Shown here piece after piece: positions 6,302-14,135 of a DNA stretch of 42,219 bases. Each line of letters starts with the position of its first letter. Position 1 is the stretch's first letter. Origin of the DNA: an uncultured Prevotella sp. (GTDB lineage Bacteria > Bacteroidota > Bacteroidia > Bacteroidales > Bacteroidaceae); assembly GCA_946415245.1 (NCBI GenBank), contig CAMKRS010000015.1, positions 1 through 42,219 on the forward strand, written 5' to 3'. The notes beneath the pieces were generated by a model. It had not been told where the DNA came from, ran no database searches, and saw only the letters and a list, made by a program, of their open reading frames with translations. The position numbers and the translations under genes were made by a program.

Positions 6302-7216
6302 ATGATTGAATTGTATTTGTCAAAAGTGACAGAAAGTTCGGAGTCCGAACAGGCGGGTAAGCTCTACGCCCGCGTGAGTTACAAACAGACCATGACCGTG
6401 CAGGACATGGCGCATCACATGGCTGAGCACAACACGGCCTTCTCCGAGGGAACCATCACCGGTATCCTGATCGACTTCGTGAAGTGCATCCGCGAGCAGG
6501 TGCTCAACGGCAACACCGTGAAGATCGACAACCTGGCTATCTTCAAGGCCACCGTCGAGGGCAACGGTCTGGAAACCATGTACGACGCCGCCAGCGACAA
6601 GGTGGCATCAGCCACAATCGGCAACCTCGGTGAGGGCGCGAAGACCGGTCCTGCCGTGAAGACCATCAAGCTCCTGGCGCAGTCAACCGGCGACTTCACC
6701 CGCGACGAGCTCAAGAAGGACGCCAAGCTCTCCTGGACCGACAAGACCAAGGCCGAGATCGCAGCTGCCAAGGCTGCCGCCACCGGCGGTGCTTCGGCAG
6801 GTTCCAACGAGGGTTCAGGTAATGGCTCCGGTAACGGTAGCGGCTCAGGCTCTGGCTCAGAGAACGGCGGTCAGAGCGGCAACAGTGGTTCAGAGGGCGG
6901 CAACCAGAACCAGCCCACTAACTTCGCCCTGACCATTGCCACCAGCGGTTCCGGCTCTGCCACCGTGACGCTCAACGGCAATGCCCTGACCTCAGGCTCT
7001 AACCTGAGCGAGGACGACGAGGTGGAGATCAGCATCACGCCCGCAGAGGGTCAGACCCCGACAGCCACCATCAACGGTTCGAGCATCGAACTGACTGAGG
7101 ACAACGGCGTCTACACCGGCAACTTCGCGATGCCCGGTCAGGCCTCTACCCTCGTGATCAACACCGGTACCAGCGACGAAGGTGGCGACGGTGGCGAAGG
7201 CCTCGACAAGGACTAA
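6302..7216 (+). CDS. HU-like DNA-binding protein with Ser/Gly/Asn linker and C-terminal beta-repeat domain
   Basis: I take the ATG at 6302 (MIELYLSKVTESSES), because HU-like family members begin this way; an in-frame ATG at 6233 would add 23 unconserved residues. The product is 304 aa. Residues 1-130 form the HU/IHF-like fold with KIDNLAIFKATVEGNG in the beta-arm region. Residues about 160-210 are a low-complexity Gly/Ser/Asn/Glu linker. The last about 90 residues (FALTIATSGSGSATVTLNGN onward) look like a divergent InlB B-repeat/Ig-like beta unit. It probably coats or bends DNA; the role of the C-terminal domain is unknown. It is a separate transcription unit with its own promoter and terminator. 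Confidence 0.85.
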   Translation: MIELYLSKVTESSESEQAGKLYARVSYKQTMTVQDMAHHMAEHNTAFSEGTITGILIDFVKCIREQVLNGNTVKIDNLAIFKATVEGNGLETMYDAASDKVASATIGNLGEGAKTGPAVKTIKLLAQSTGDFTRDELKKDAKLSWTDKTKAEIAAAKAAATGGASAGSNEGSGNGSGNGSGSGSGSENGGQSGNSGSEGGNQNQPTNFALTIATSGSGSATVTLNGNALTSGSNLSEDDEVEISITPAEGQTPTATINGSSIELTEDNGVYTGNFAMPGQASTLVINTGTSDEGGDGGEGLDKD

Positions 7217-7244
7217 CGCTCAAAAGAGCTAGTGAAAAAGAAGG

Positions 7245-7270
7245 GTCCGGGAATCTTGCGATTCTCGGAC
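7245..7270 (+). terminator. Hairpin terminator after the HU-like gene
   Basis: GTCCGGGAATC (7245-7255), loop TTGC, GATTCTCGGAC (7260-7270): an 11-bp stem with one G-T pair, 28 bp after the stop codon. The T tract after it is short (TCTT). Confidence 0.65.
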
Positions 7271-7295
7271 TCTTACGGATTTGGTATGACTTTCA

Positions 7296-7411
7296 TGTGA
7301 CACAAACTATTTTGACCCCATTGTAACATAGCATGGAATTTTAACCGAGCGCTCGCTTTTCGTCTTTTTGTTCATGTCACGATGGGGTCAGGAGAGTTTG
7401 TGACTGTCACA
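7296..7411. repeat. Small repeat element with imperfect terminal inverted repeats
   Basis: TGTGACACAAACTATTTTGACCCC starts at 7296 and its imperfect inverse, TGGGGTCAGGAGAGTTTGTGAC plus TGTCACA, lies at 7383-7411. The 115-bp unit contains GAGCGCTC and no gene. The right arm recurs at 7836-7864. It resembles a MITE- or REP-like element; no transposase is nearby. Confidence 0.55.
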
Positions 7412-7424
7412 TTGATATATACAA

Positions 7425-7838
7425 TCATTCTCTAACAAGAAGCATCCATTTGTCAAGCCAGCCTGCTAAGGCTGAAGGGCTACTAAGCAGTCCACAATTA
7501 TACTGAAGGTTCAACATCGAAAAGCGCATGCGATAATTGGGAGAGTACGTCTTGTTATATACAGAGAGACTGCTGCCAGTGATATTCTCTTCTGCTTTTA
7601 CTTCAATGGGGATAATCTCGTCATCCCACTGTATGACAAACTCCACTTCTGCTGTTCCAGGTGATGTCCAATAATAGGATTTTTGATCATCCATTAAAGG
7701 CATCATTGACTGAAGGACTGCATTTTCGGCCATTGCTCCCTTAAACTCTGTAAAGTTGGCAATTGGATCGGTTACCACTGATGCAGGCAAATGTGCCAAA
7801 CAGCGAAGCAGACCACAATCGCAGGCATGACACGGCGG
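7425..7838 (-). pseudogene. C-terminal remnant of a DUF4143-type AAA ATPase
   Basis: The minus strand encodes about 135 residues matching the C-terminal (DUF4143) part of the large AAA+ ATPase family common in Bacteroidales: CDCGLLRCLAHLP, then FKGAMAENAVLQSMMPL, then TAEVEFVIQ and IIPIEVKAEEN. Homology-like sequence starts without a start codon at about 7829 and runs into a repeat (GTGACAGTCAC) and an in-frame TGA at 7862-7860. The N-terminal Walker A/B domain of about 250 residues is missing, so this is a decayed gene, probably truncated by the flanking repeats. A TTG at 7799 could only start a 124-aa fragment. Confidence 0.75.
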
Positions 7839-7881
7839 GGTCTGGACAATTTGTGACAGTCACGAAGTATCCAAACCTCTT
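7836..7881. repeat. Second copy of the GGGGTC...GTGACAGTCAC repeat
   Basis: CGGGGTCTGGACAATTTGTG and the adjoining GACAGTCAC (7836-7864) parallel 7384-7410. A further TTGTGACTGTCCCC lies at about 7880-7893. GTGACAGTCAC at 7854-7864 is itself a perfect dyad. The two copies bracket the ATPase remnant. Confidence 0.55.
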
Positions 7882-7979
7882 GTGACTGTCCCCATCGCGA
7901 TATATCATATATAAGTCAATTAATGGCGTGAAAACCTGATTTTTTGAAACGTATCAGATGGATTTTTACTTTTATTGTG

Positions 7980-7987
7980 TAACTTTG
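7980..7987 (+). promoter_or_regulatory. -7 box TAACTTTG for the thioesterase gene
   Basis: TAACTTTG, 31 bp before the ATG at 8019, fits the Bacteroidetes -7 consensus. No convincing -33 TTTG was found. Confidence 0.5.
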
Positions 7988-8018
7988 CAGCCGATTTACA
8001 CAGATTAGGCTTAATAAG

Positions 8019-8444
8019 ATGGCAGAAGAAAGAAGTTGCGAGTTTCACAATGTGGTGCCGCTGCAGATACGTTTCAACGACGTTGACAAGTTCGGGCACG
8101 TGAACAATACTATATATTTTCAGTTCTACGACTCTGGTAAGACTGACTATGTTTCCACTATATGCAAAGGCTTCGACTGGGATCAGTATGCTATCTTCGT
8201 GGTGAAGATTGAGGTGGAGTTCTTTGCCCAGATAAAAGGCTCTGACCGTATTGCCGTCCGCACCCGTACCGTCAAACTCGGCAACAAGAGTTTCCATCTG
8301 GAACAGGAAATTTTTGACACCGATACGCAGGAGGTGAAGAGCCGCTGCCTGTCGATATTGGTGCTGTATGACCTGGAGCAGAAACAGTCCATACCGTTTT
8401 CCGACGAATGGCGCAAGGCCATCAGCGACTACGACGGGCTATAA
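8019..8444 (+). CDS. Acyl-CoA thioesterase, 4HBT/YbgC-like hotdog protein
   Basis: 141 residues, the usual length of the family. The N-terminus has RFNDVDKFGHVNNTIYFQF, the hotdog signature with the catalytic Asp in NDVDKFGHVNN, followed by the long central helix (YDSGKTDYVST). Strand segments VVKIEVEFFAQIKGSD and FHLEQEIFD complete the fold. The enzyme should hydrolyse acyl-CoA thioesters in the cytoplasm; the chain specificity cannot be read. It is monocistronic and converges on the permease gene. Confidence 0.85.
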   Translation: MAEERSCEFHNVVPLQIRFNDVDKFGHVNNTIYFQFYDSGKTDYVSTICKGFDWDQYAIFVVKIEVEFFAQIKGSDRIAVRTRTVKLGNKSFHLEQEIFDTDTQEVKSRCLSILVLYDLEQKQSIPFSDEWRKAISDYDGL

Positions 8445-8480
8445 TTTCTCCTTGACTGCGTCGAGCTCCGTCACGATTCG

Positions 8481-8503
8481 GCCGTTTAAGCGAGCTTAAC
8501 GGC
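8481..8503. terminator. Hairpin between convergent thioesterase and permease genes
   Basis: GCCGTTTAAGC, GA loop, GCTTAACGGC: about 10 bp with one bulged T. It overlaps the permease stop codon. There is no T tract, so this is tentative. Confidence 0.35.
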
Positions 8504-9737
8504 TCTCGTTGCTCCGTCCCTTGAATGTATAACCAATACCTTCAACCGCTGTGCGGATGGCTTCTTCGGTAGCGGGACCTTTGATGGTGAGGGTGTTGGC
8601 GGAAGCACTGGCCTTGGCTTTTTCAACGCCAGGCACATCCTCGACAGCGCGGACTACGGCAGCCTCGCAATGACTGCAATGCATGTCCTCGACACGATAG
8701 ACGGTCACATCTGGATCTAAGGGCTTTTTGTCTGTAAATCTGCTGAAAAACTTCATCATAAGAGCAAATACAATTAATAATGTTAATACTGTGGCGCAAA
8801 CAATCTTAAACGGACTGGGCAGAGTTGATGCCCCCATGCAGCAAGCATCCTGAGCGGCAACGGTGAAGTCGATTCCCATAGCATTAAGTAGCAGTCCGAA
8901 GAGAACGGCAAAGCCTACGATAGTCATCAGATAGATAGAGGTAAAACGGCGCCCCATCGACTTATGAACCACGAGGATAGACGCGAGATTGACGGCAGGG
9001 CCTGCCATCAGCATCACCAGTGCCGCGCCAGGCGAGAGCCCTTTCATCATCAGGGCTGCTGCTACGGGGATACTACCTGTCGAACAGATATACATCGGTA
9101 TGGCGATGATGAGTATAACCAGCATCTGTAATAAGGGCTGACTGCCGAAGCTGAGGAAGAACTCATCAGGCACAGCGACCTGAATCAATGCTGCCACGAC
9201 AAGTCCGATGAGCAGTCGCAGACCGATGTCGCGAAGCATATCATAGTAGGCATATTTCAGTACACGCCAGATCCTGTTGCCCTTTTCCGTCTGACATGAA
9301 CAGTTGTCGATATCAACGACGTCATCCTCGCGAACCAGTCGGTTAACCAGCAGTCCTCCGCAAACGCCTGTGATAAGCGCTGCCGTAGGACGGATAATCG
9401 CAAAACCCAGTCCCATCAGCGAGAACGTGGCCAAGATGGAGTCAATGCCCGTCTGTGGTGTGGCAATGAGAAACGAGGCGATGGCTCCCTTCGAAGCTTT
9501 TTCGTTTCTGAGTCCGATAGCGGTAGGGATGACGCCGCATGAACATAGCGGCAGGGGTACACCCAACAATGCTGCCCAAACAACAGACAGCTTGTTGTTC
9601 CGCGAAAGATAATTGGCATAGAACCTCTGCGGCACAAATACGTGCAGCACGCCTGCGATGAAGAATCCCAACAGCAGATAAGGAGCCATCTCGCAGACCA
9701 CGTTCAGAAGTGATGTGAAGAAGAAGTTCGTCCTCAC
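8496..9737 (-). CDS. SO_0444-type Cu/Zn efflux permease with C-terminal HMA domain
   Basis: 413 residues. A permease core of the DUF318/ArsP-like type has about eight to ten hydrophobic segments and the family motif PLPLCSCGVIPTAIGLR near residue 65, with a second conserved stretch ICSTGSIPVAAALMMKG. The last 65 residues are a heavy-metal-associated domain with MHCSHC as the metal-binding Cys pair. It should export Cu or Zn (or a related soft metal) across the inner membrane. The start is GTG at 9737; GTGA overlaps the TGA stop of the upstream GH2 gene by 4 bp, implying translational coupling. A metal pump coupled to a beta-galactosidase is unexpected. Confidence 0.85.
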   Translation of the reverse strand: MRTNFFFTSLLNVVCEMAPYLLLGFFIAGVLHVFVPQRFYANYLSRNNKLSVVWAALLGVPLPLCSCGVIPTAIGLRNEKASKGAIASFLIATPQTGIDSILATFSLMGLGFAIIRPTAALITGVCGGLLVNRLVREDDVVDIDNCSCQTEKGNRIWRVLKYAYYDMLRDIGLRLLIGLVVAALIQVAVPDEFFLSFGSQPLLQMLVILIIAIPMYICSTGSIPVAAALMMKGLSPGAALVMLMAGPAVNLASILVVHKSMGRRFTSIYLMTIVGFAVLFGLLLNAMGIDFTVAAQDACCMGASTLPSPFKIVCATVLTLLIVFALMMKFFSRFTDKKPLDPDVTVYRVEDMHCSHCEAAVVRAVEDVPGVEKAKASASANTLTIKGPATEEAIRTAVEGIGYTFKGRSNESR

Positions 9738-12700
9738 TTTGATATTGGTTTGATTGTCAGACGTCGCTCGTAGCGGGTGGCTTTGACCTGATAGCCAGGC
9801 AAGACGTAGCAGGCCGTGCAGCCTACGCCAGTGGTGTTGTAGTCGAGGTTCAGAGTGACGCCGTCCTGCTGCTGGAGCTGGTAGGTATATACCGCCTTCG
9901 TCAGGTTGTCGGTGCTGTAGTGGTAGGCGTTGAAGTTGAACGGCTCGTCCATCGCAAAGCGCAGTCCCTGACCGGAGCCGTTGCTCATGTCGAGCCAGCG
10001 GTTGTCGCAGCGCAGACCGCAGTCCTGCGGAATGAGATAGGGCTCGAACATATCGTCCACGGTTTTCTCATAGACACCGATGGCATAGCCGGTCTTGCGG
10101 TCGGGATAGTTCTCCTCTGGGCCGCGACCGTACCACTTCACCTGCTGCATCTCGTCGCAGAGCGTCATCGTCAGTCCGATGCGTGGCAGAAGTGAAGGCA
10201 TCGATCCCTCGGGCTCAAGAATATGATGGAGGGCGATGGTGCCGTCGCCGTTGATGCGGTACTCATAGACCTCGGAGAAACCCGAATAGCGCAGGCCGGT
10301 GATGTAGGCATCGAGCGATGTGTTGACGGGAGCACCGAACTGGGAGAACCAGCGCACATTGACATAGACCTGTCCATTGGCCTCGAAGGCCTGGCAAGAG
10401 ATGGGGATGCGGGTGGTGGTGTTCAGGTTGTTGCTATAGAACTCGTTGGCTATCTGAGAGCCGTTCCAAGCCTTGCGGTTGTTGTAGGTGATGTTCCACT
10501 GGTCCCAGCCGTCGACCTCAAGTGCCAGCGGGGCGCGCCACACGTTCATCTGAAGTGGCGACTTGAGCAGTTCCTTGCCAGATTGCTTGATGCTGAATAG
10601 CTGGCCGTCGGGGGTGAAGGTGTAGGAGAATCCGTCGCCGCTGACTGTGATAGCGTCGTTAGTACGGCTCAGCACGGCCTTTCCGATGGTCTTGTCAGAA
10701 GGTATAGCCAACTGGCGCCAGGGGAGTTCCAACTGGTCCCAGGCCATGACGTGACCTTTCTTCGCCCAGATTTCATCAGCCTTCAGACTGCTGGTAATCA
10801 TGAGGCGGTATTCGCAGCCGGGTTTGATAGCGGGGCGGTTATAAGGCAGGGTGATAACCTTTTTGGTCAATGGTGCGACATCAGGACTGAGCGTTCCCTG
10901 CTGCAGACAGACGCCGTCCTCGTAAAGTTCCCATTTCATGTCGTAATACGAGGTGTTGATGAAATGGTTCCTGTTCCATATCTCTACCGTACCGTTGTCG
11001 GCACTCAGCAGCGTGCAAGATATGGGCTGGGAGGATTTCTTCATCTGATAGATTTCCGGCTGAACGGTCCTGTCGGGCCATATCGTGCCGTAGGTGCGGG
11101 CACCGATGCCGTAACTGAAATACCTGCCCTCCTGCTGCTCCGTCTCGAAGTCGAGGTTCAGCAGTTGGCCTGTGGCGTCGGCGATGACGACATTGTCCAT
11201 CAGTGCATCGCAGATATAGACGCGGGTGTCCTGTCCGTGGGTCTGCTCATTGCGGCCTATGTTCACGGGGAATGGCGCGTTGATGATGTTGCCCTGAGCC
11301 TCCATCTGGGCTACCTGCGCGTTGTCGATGCTTACCGTCATTTGCTTGCCGTCGTAGCAGGCTTCCACATGGTGCCACTTGTTCTCCCAGTCGCTGGGCA
11401 GCGGGGCTGTGAGTTCATACTTGTGGTTCGTTGCCGCAGGCCTTCTGCCGAAGGGTCGGCCATCGTTCTGTGCCCCCTCAGGAGCCTTGTCGGTATTGAT
11501 ATAGAACAGCAACTGTTCCTTGCCCCGTTGCTCGATGCCGAACTGCCACTCGCCCTTGGTCACGAACGAGCCGCACGAGCTGATGAGCTTGCGCGGACAG
11601 ACATCAAAACTGATGGTGATGTTGCTGCCGGTCAGTTCCAGGCAGTCGTCGCGATAGACTTCCACCCACTCGTCGTGTCCGCTGAGGTCTATTACATGAT
11701 TCTTACGATTACGACTGTCAGCCACCAGTTTGGCATTGCCCATGATATGTGTCATCACCTGATGTCCCGATTTGTCCATAAGCCTGCGAGCGGGCTGCGT
11801 AAGTCCTGGCGACACAAAGTCCCAGACGGCACCGCCGATGCTTCGCTCGTGGGTATAGATGGCGCGCCACATCTCGTCGAACATACCACCGCCATTGCCA
11901 GCCACAGATATATACTCATCCATGAACGACGGACGCACGTCGCCATCGCCATGACGGCCCACCCTAAGGTCGAGTGCCAATGGCGTTGGGTAGCGCGGAC
12001 CGATGATATCCTCTGCTGGATGGCTATAGGCATTGCCACCGTACATCCACCAGCGGGTGTGGTCGTATTTGCGGCCTTCGTCAATTACCTCACCGATATT
12101 GGGACCCTCGCCGCTCTCATTGCCGGCACTCCAAAACAGCACCGCAGGCTGGTTGCGGTCGCGCAGCACCATACGGCGCACACGCTCCCTGTACATCGGA
12201 ATGAAACGCTTGTCGCCTGAAACCCATTCGGTGGCATGCGCCTCCACGCCAGCCTCGTCAATGATATACAGTCCGTAGCGGGCGGCATATTCCAGATAGC
12301 GCGGCACGGGTGGATAGTGGCTGGTGCGCACGCCATTGAAACCAAACTGTTTCAGAATGGTCATATCTTTCTTAATCAGCTCGTCTGTCACAGCATGACC
12401 GTTGTCGGGGTCTTGCATGTGCGAGCATTGCGCATTGACCTTCAGGGGCTTACCGTTCAGATAAAAGACGTTGTCACGCATTTCAGTCTCCTTGAAGCCC
12501 ACATCCTGACGGGCATCCTCGGGCGTGCTTTCCGACAGTCGCTTGCCCGTTGCAGCATCCACGAGGTACATCTTGAGCTCATACAGATTCGGCGTTTCAG
12601 CCGTCCATTTCAGGGGGTTGGCAATATGCTTGTTCATGTTCAGCGTCAATGTGCTGCTGCCATCGAACGTTGCCGCCTGACTTTCCATTCGTGCCACTTC

Positions 12701-13531
12701 TCGTCCGTCGGCACCAGTCAGCACGGCCTGAACCTTCAATGGTGTACTCACAGGCTGTGCATCATAGCTTCTGACAGTCACCTCGATGTTCAGGTCGGCA
12801 TCGCGGTAGTCCTTGTCCAAGTCTGTTGTGACATACCAGTCGAACAGACGGGTCTTCGGCGTAGCATAGAGATATACATCGTCGAAGATGCCAGCCAGGC
12901 GCCAGTAGTCCTGTCCTTCCAGATAAAAGCCGTCGCTGTATTTGATAACCTTCATGGCCAGCGTGTTGCGACCTTTTTTCAGATACCGTGTGATGTTGTA
13001 CTCGGCAGGCTCCTGGGCGCCCTCGTTGTAGCCCACTTCCTGACCGTTGATCCAGAGGAACGAGGCTGACGCCACCTTCTCGAAGCGCAGGAAGACCTCC
13101 TCGCCGTTCCAGTCGGACGGAATGGTGAACGTGGTGCGATAGGCTCCCGTGGGGTTGTAGTCACGCGGGGTCATCGGCGGGTCGGCCTGGAACGGTGCGG
13201 CCACGTTGCGGAACAGCGGATCGCCATAGCCTCTCATCTCCCAGTTCGACGGCACGTCGATAGTCGCCCACTTCGCATCAGAGTATTTCTCCTCGTAGAA
13301 GTTGGCGGGAATCTCCTGAGGCGTGTCGCCATAGAAGAATTTCCACTGTCCGTTGAGCAGGATGTGATGCCCCGGAATGTAGTACGCGCGGGCTTCCTCC
13401 TGACCGTATTCAAACACGTCGAGGTTTTCGATGTAATGATAGAGGTCATCAAACCCTCTTGCCTTCTCTGCCTGTGCCGATGCCGTCACCACTGCGATGA
13501 CCAGCATCATTGTAATCATAATCTTTTTCAT
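9734..13531 (-). CDS. Secreted GH2 beta-galactosidase with inserted LamG domain
   Basis: 1265 residues with an N-terminal signal peptide (MKKIMITMMLVIAVVTASAQ). It follows LacZ order: sugar-binding jelly roll (WKFFYG, VPSNWEMRGYGDP), Ig-like domain, TIM barrel and a C-terminal domain (WYGRGPEENYPDRK). The acid/base is Glu472 in SAGNESGEG and the nucleophile is Glu539 in FMDEYISVAGN. Between the barrel and the later domains (about residues 610-775) is a LamG/concanavalin-like insert (WHHVEACYDGKQMTVSID), which makes the protein longer than LacZ. It likely cleaves beta-galactosides in the periplasm or at the surface. It is the first gene of a two-gene operon with the permease. Confidence 0.9.
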   Translation of the reverse strand: MKKIMITMMLVIAVVTASAQAEKARGFDDLYHYIENLDVFEYGQEEARAYYIPGHHILLNGQWKFFYGDTPQEIPANFYEEKYSDAKWATIDVPSNWEMRGYGDPLFRNVAAPFQADPPMTPRDYNPTGAYRTTFTIPSDWNGEEVFLRFEKVASASFLWINGQEVGYNEGAQEPAEYNITRYLKKGRNTLAMKVIKYSDGFYLEGQDYWRLAGIFDDVYLYATPKTRLFDWYVTTDLDKDYRDADLNIEVTVRSYDAQPVSTPLKVQAVLTGADGREVARMESQAATFDGSSTLTLNMNKHIANPLKWTAETPNLYELKMYLVDAATGKRLSESTPEDARQDVGFKETEMRDNVFYLNGKPLKVNAQCSHMQDPDNGHAVTDELIKKDMTILKQFGFNGVRTSHYPPVPRYLEYAARYGLYIIDEAGVEAHATEWVSGDKRFIPMYRERVRRMVLRDRNQPAVLFWSAGNESGEGPNIGEVIDEGRKYDHTRWWMYGGNAYSHPAEDIIGPRYPTPLALDLRVGRHGDGDVRPSFMDEYISVAGNGGGMFDEMWRAIYTHERSIGGAVWDFVSPGLTQPARRLMDKSGHQVMTHIMGNAKLVADSRNRKNHVIDLSGHDEWVEVYRDDCLELTGSNITISFDVCPRKLISSCGSFVTKGEWQFGIEQRGKEQLLFYINTDKAPEGAQNDGRPFGRRPAATNHKYELTAPLPSDWENKWHHVEACYDGKQMTVSIDNAQVAQMEAQGNIINAPFPVNIGRNEQTHGQDTRVYICDALMDNVVIADATGQLLNLDFETEQQEGRYFSYGIGARTYGTIWPDRTVQPEIYQMKKSSQPISCTLLSADNGTVEIWNRNHFINTSYYDMKWELYEDGVCLQQGTLSPDVAPLTKKVITLPYNRPAIKPGCEYRLMITSSLKADEIWAKKGHVMAWDQLELPWRQLAIPSDKTIGKAVLSRTNDAITVSGDGFSYTFTPDGQLFSIKQSGKELLKSPLQMNVWRAPLALEVDGWDQWNITYNNRKAWNGSQIANEFYSNNLNTTTRIPISCQAFEANGQVYVNVRWFSQFGAPVNTSLDAYITGLRYSGFSEVYEYRINGDGTIALHHILEPEGSMPSLLPRIGLTMTLCDEMQQVKWYGRGPEENYPDRKTGYAIGVYEKTVDDMFEPYLIPQDCGLRCDNRWLDMSNGSGQGLRFAMDEPFNFNAYHYSTDNLTKAVYTYQLQQQDGVTLNLDYNTTGVGCTACYVLPGYQVKATRYERRLTIKPISK

Positions 13532-13596
13532 ATTTTACTATTTTTCTTTCTCTCAAATGAAACTATTCATATCACAAAACATATTAAATCAATGGG

Positions 13597-13604
13597 CAAA
13601 TATA
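13597..13604 (-). promoter_or_regulatory. -7 box TATATTTG for the GH2-permease operon
   Basis: Minus-strand TATATTTG, 66 bp upstream of the ATG at 13531, fits TAnnTTTG. A divergent TACCTTTG on the plus strand (13627-13634) lies 22 bp away. Confidence 0.6.
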
Positions 13605-13626
13605 CGAAAAATCCATGAATATTTGC

Positions 13627-13634
13627 TACCTTTG
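13627..13634 (+). promoter_or_regulatory. -7 box TACCTTTG facing the TauE remnant
   Basis: TACCTTTG, 27 bp before the ATG at 13661, with an intact Bacteroidetes -7 consensus. It shows that a functional gene once started here. Confidence 0.5.
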
Positions 13635-13660
13635 CGCCAAAATTTTATAATTATTAGGAA

Positions 13661-13750
13661 ATGAGTAGTATCGTCCTCTCCATATTTCTGCTGAGCATCG
13701 GCGCAAGCTTTTTGCAATTTTCCTTTTGCATTTCGCTCGTTTTTTCGTAA
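13661..13750 (+). pseudogene. N-terminal stub of a TauE/SafE-type permease
   Basis: The ATG at 13661 opens a 29-codon frame, MSSIVLSIFLLSIGASFLQ plus ten unrelated residues and TAA. The first 19 residues look like the start of a TauE/SafE anion exporter, where GASF(V/I)Q is followed by the conserved RVxGFGFG helix. That continuation is missing. The sequence switches at about 13712 into GCAATTTTCC and a CGTTTTTTCGTAACTTTGCAA stretch that resembles intergenic promoter sequence. The rest of the gene is not in the window. Probably truncated by rearrangement at the edge of the island. Confidence 0.5.
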
Positions 13751-13810
13751 CTTTGCAAGATTTCTCAGCTTTTCTTTGTATAAAGGCTGTCTGGGGGATT
13801 GAGGAAAATC

Positions 13811-13830
13811 TGGGTTACGAATTGGCAACC
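13811..13830 (+). other. Candidate attL of the integrated island
   Basis: TGGGTTACGAATTGGCAACC differs by one base from 21887-21906 in the same orientation. It has an internal imperfect dyad (GGTTnCnAA/TTnGnAACC), as expected of a tyrosine-recombinase core site. Confidence 0.65.
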
Positions 13831-14135
13831 GTACTCAATTCCACATTCTGCTATAAACTGCATCAAAGAACACCCGACGCTGAGCCAGCAACCATTTATG
13901 GCTCATCATCAGGTGCAAAGGTAATCATTCTTTTTGAAAGAACCAAATCCAGACTCAACTTTTTGTTCTGAGCTTGCTCAATACCCATGAATTATGATTG
14001 CGGCATCTTTTGTGGCACCTGCCAGAAAAGTGCGTAAGAGGCTACGTCCTTTTACTGATTTTTATACGGATTATTCTTATGTTTCGATTTATTTTACTAC
14101 CTTTGCACACATAATTCATAACAGATATATTATCT
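13831..14135. other. 305-bp non-coding left end of the island
   Basis: No supported gene. It holds a minus-strand -7 box TACCTTTG at 13923-13916, pointing outward through attL, and a plus-strand TACCTTTG at 14098-14105, which should drive the KilA-N/ATPase operon 30 bp downstream. Confidence 0.5.

Noticed and set aside
10751..12220. 489-codon open frame on the plus strand inside the GH2 gene
   Set aside because: It is antisense to a clear LacZ-type protein with signal peptide and catalytic residues; the peptide is rich in His, Val and Ala without any family features, and results from GC-rich codon bias. The same applies to 12236-13069, 24798-25862, 26955-27818 and 29066-29794.
13726..13971. 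81-codon plus-strand frame spanning attL
   Set aside because: It crosses the recombination core site and lacks a ribosome site or recognisable domain.
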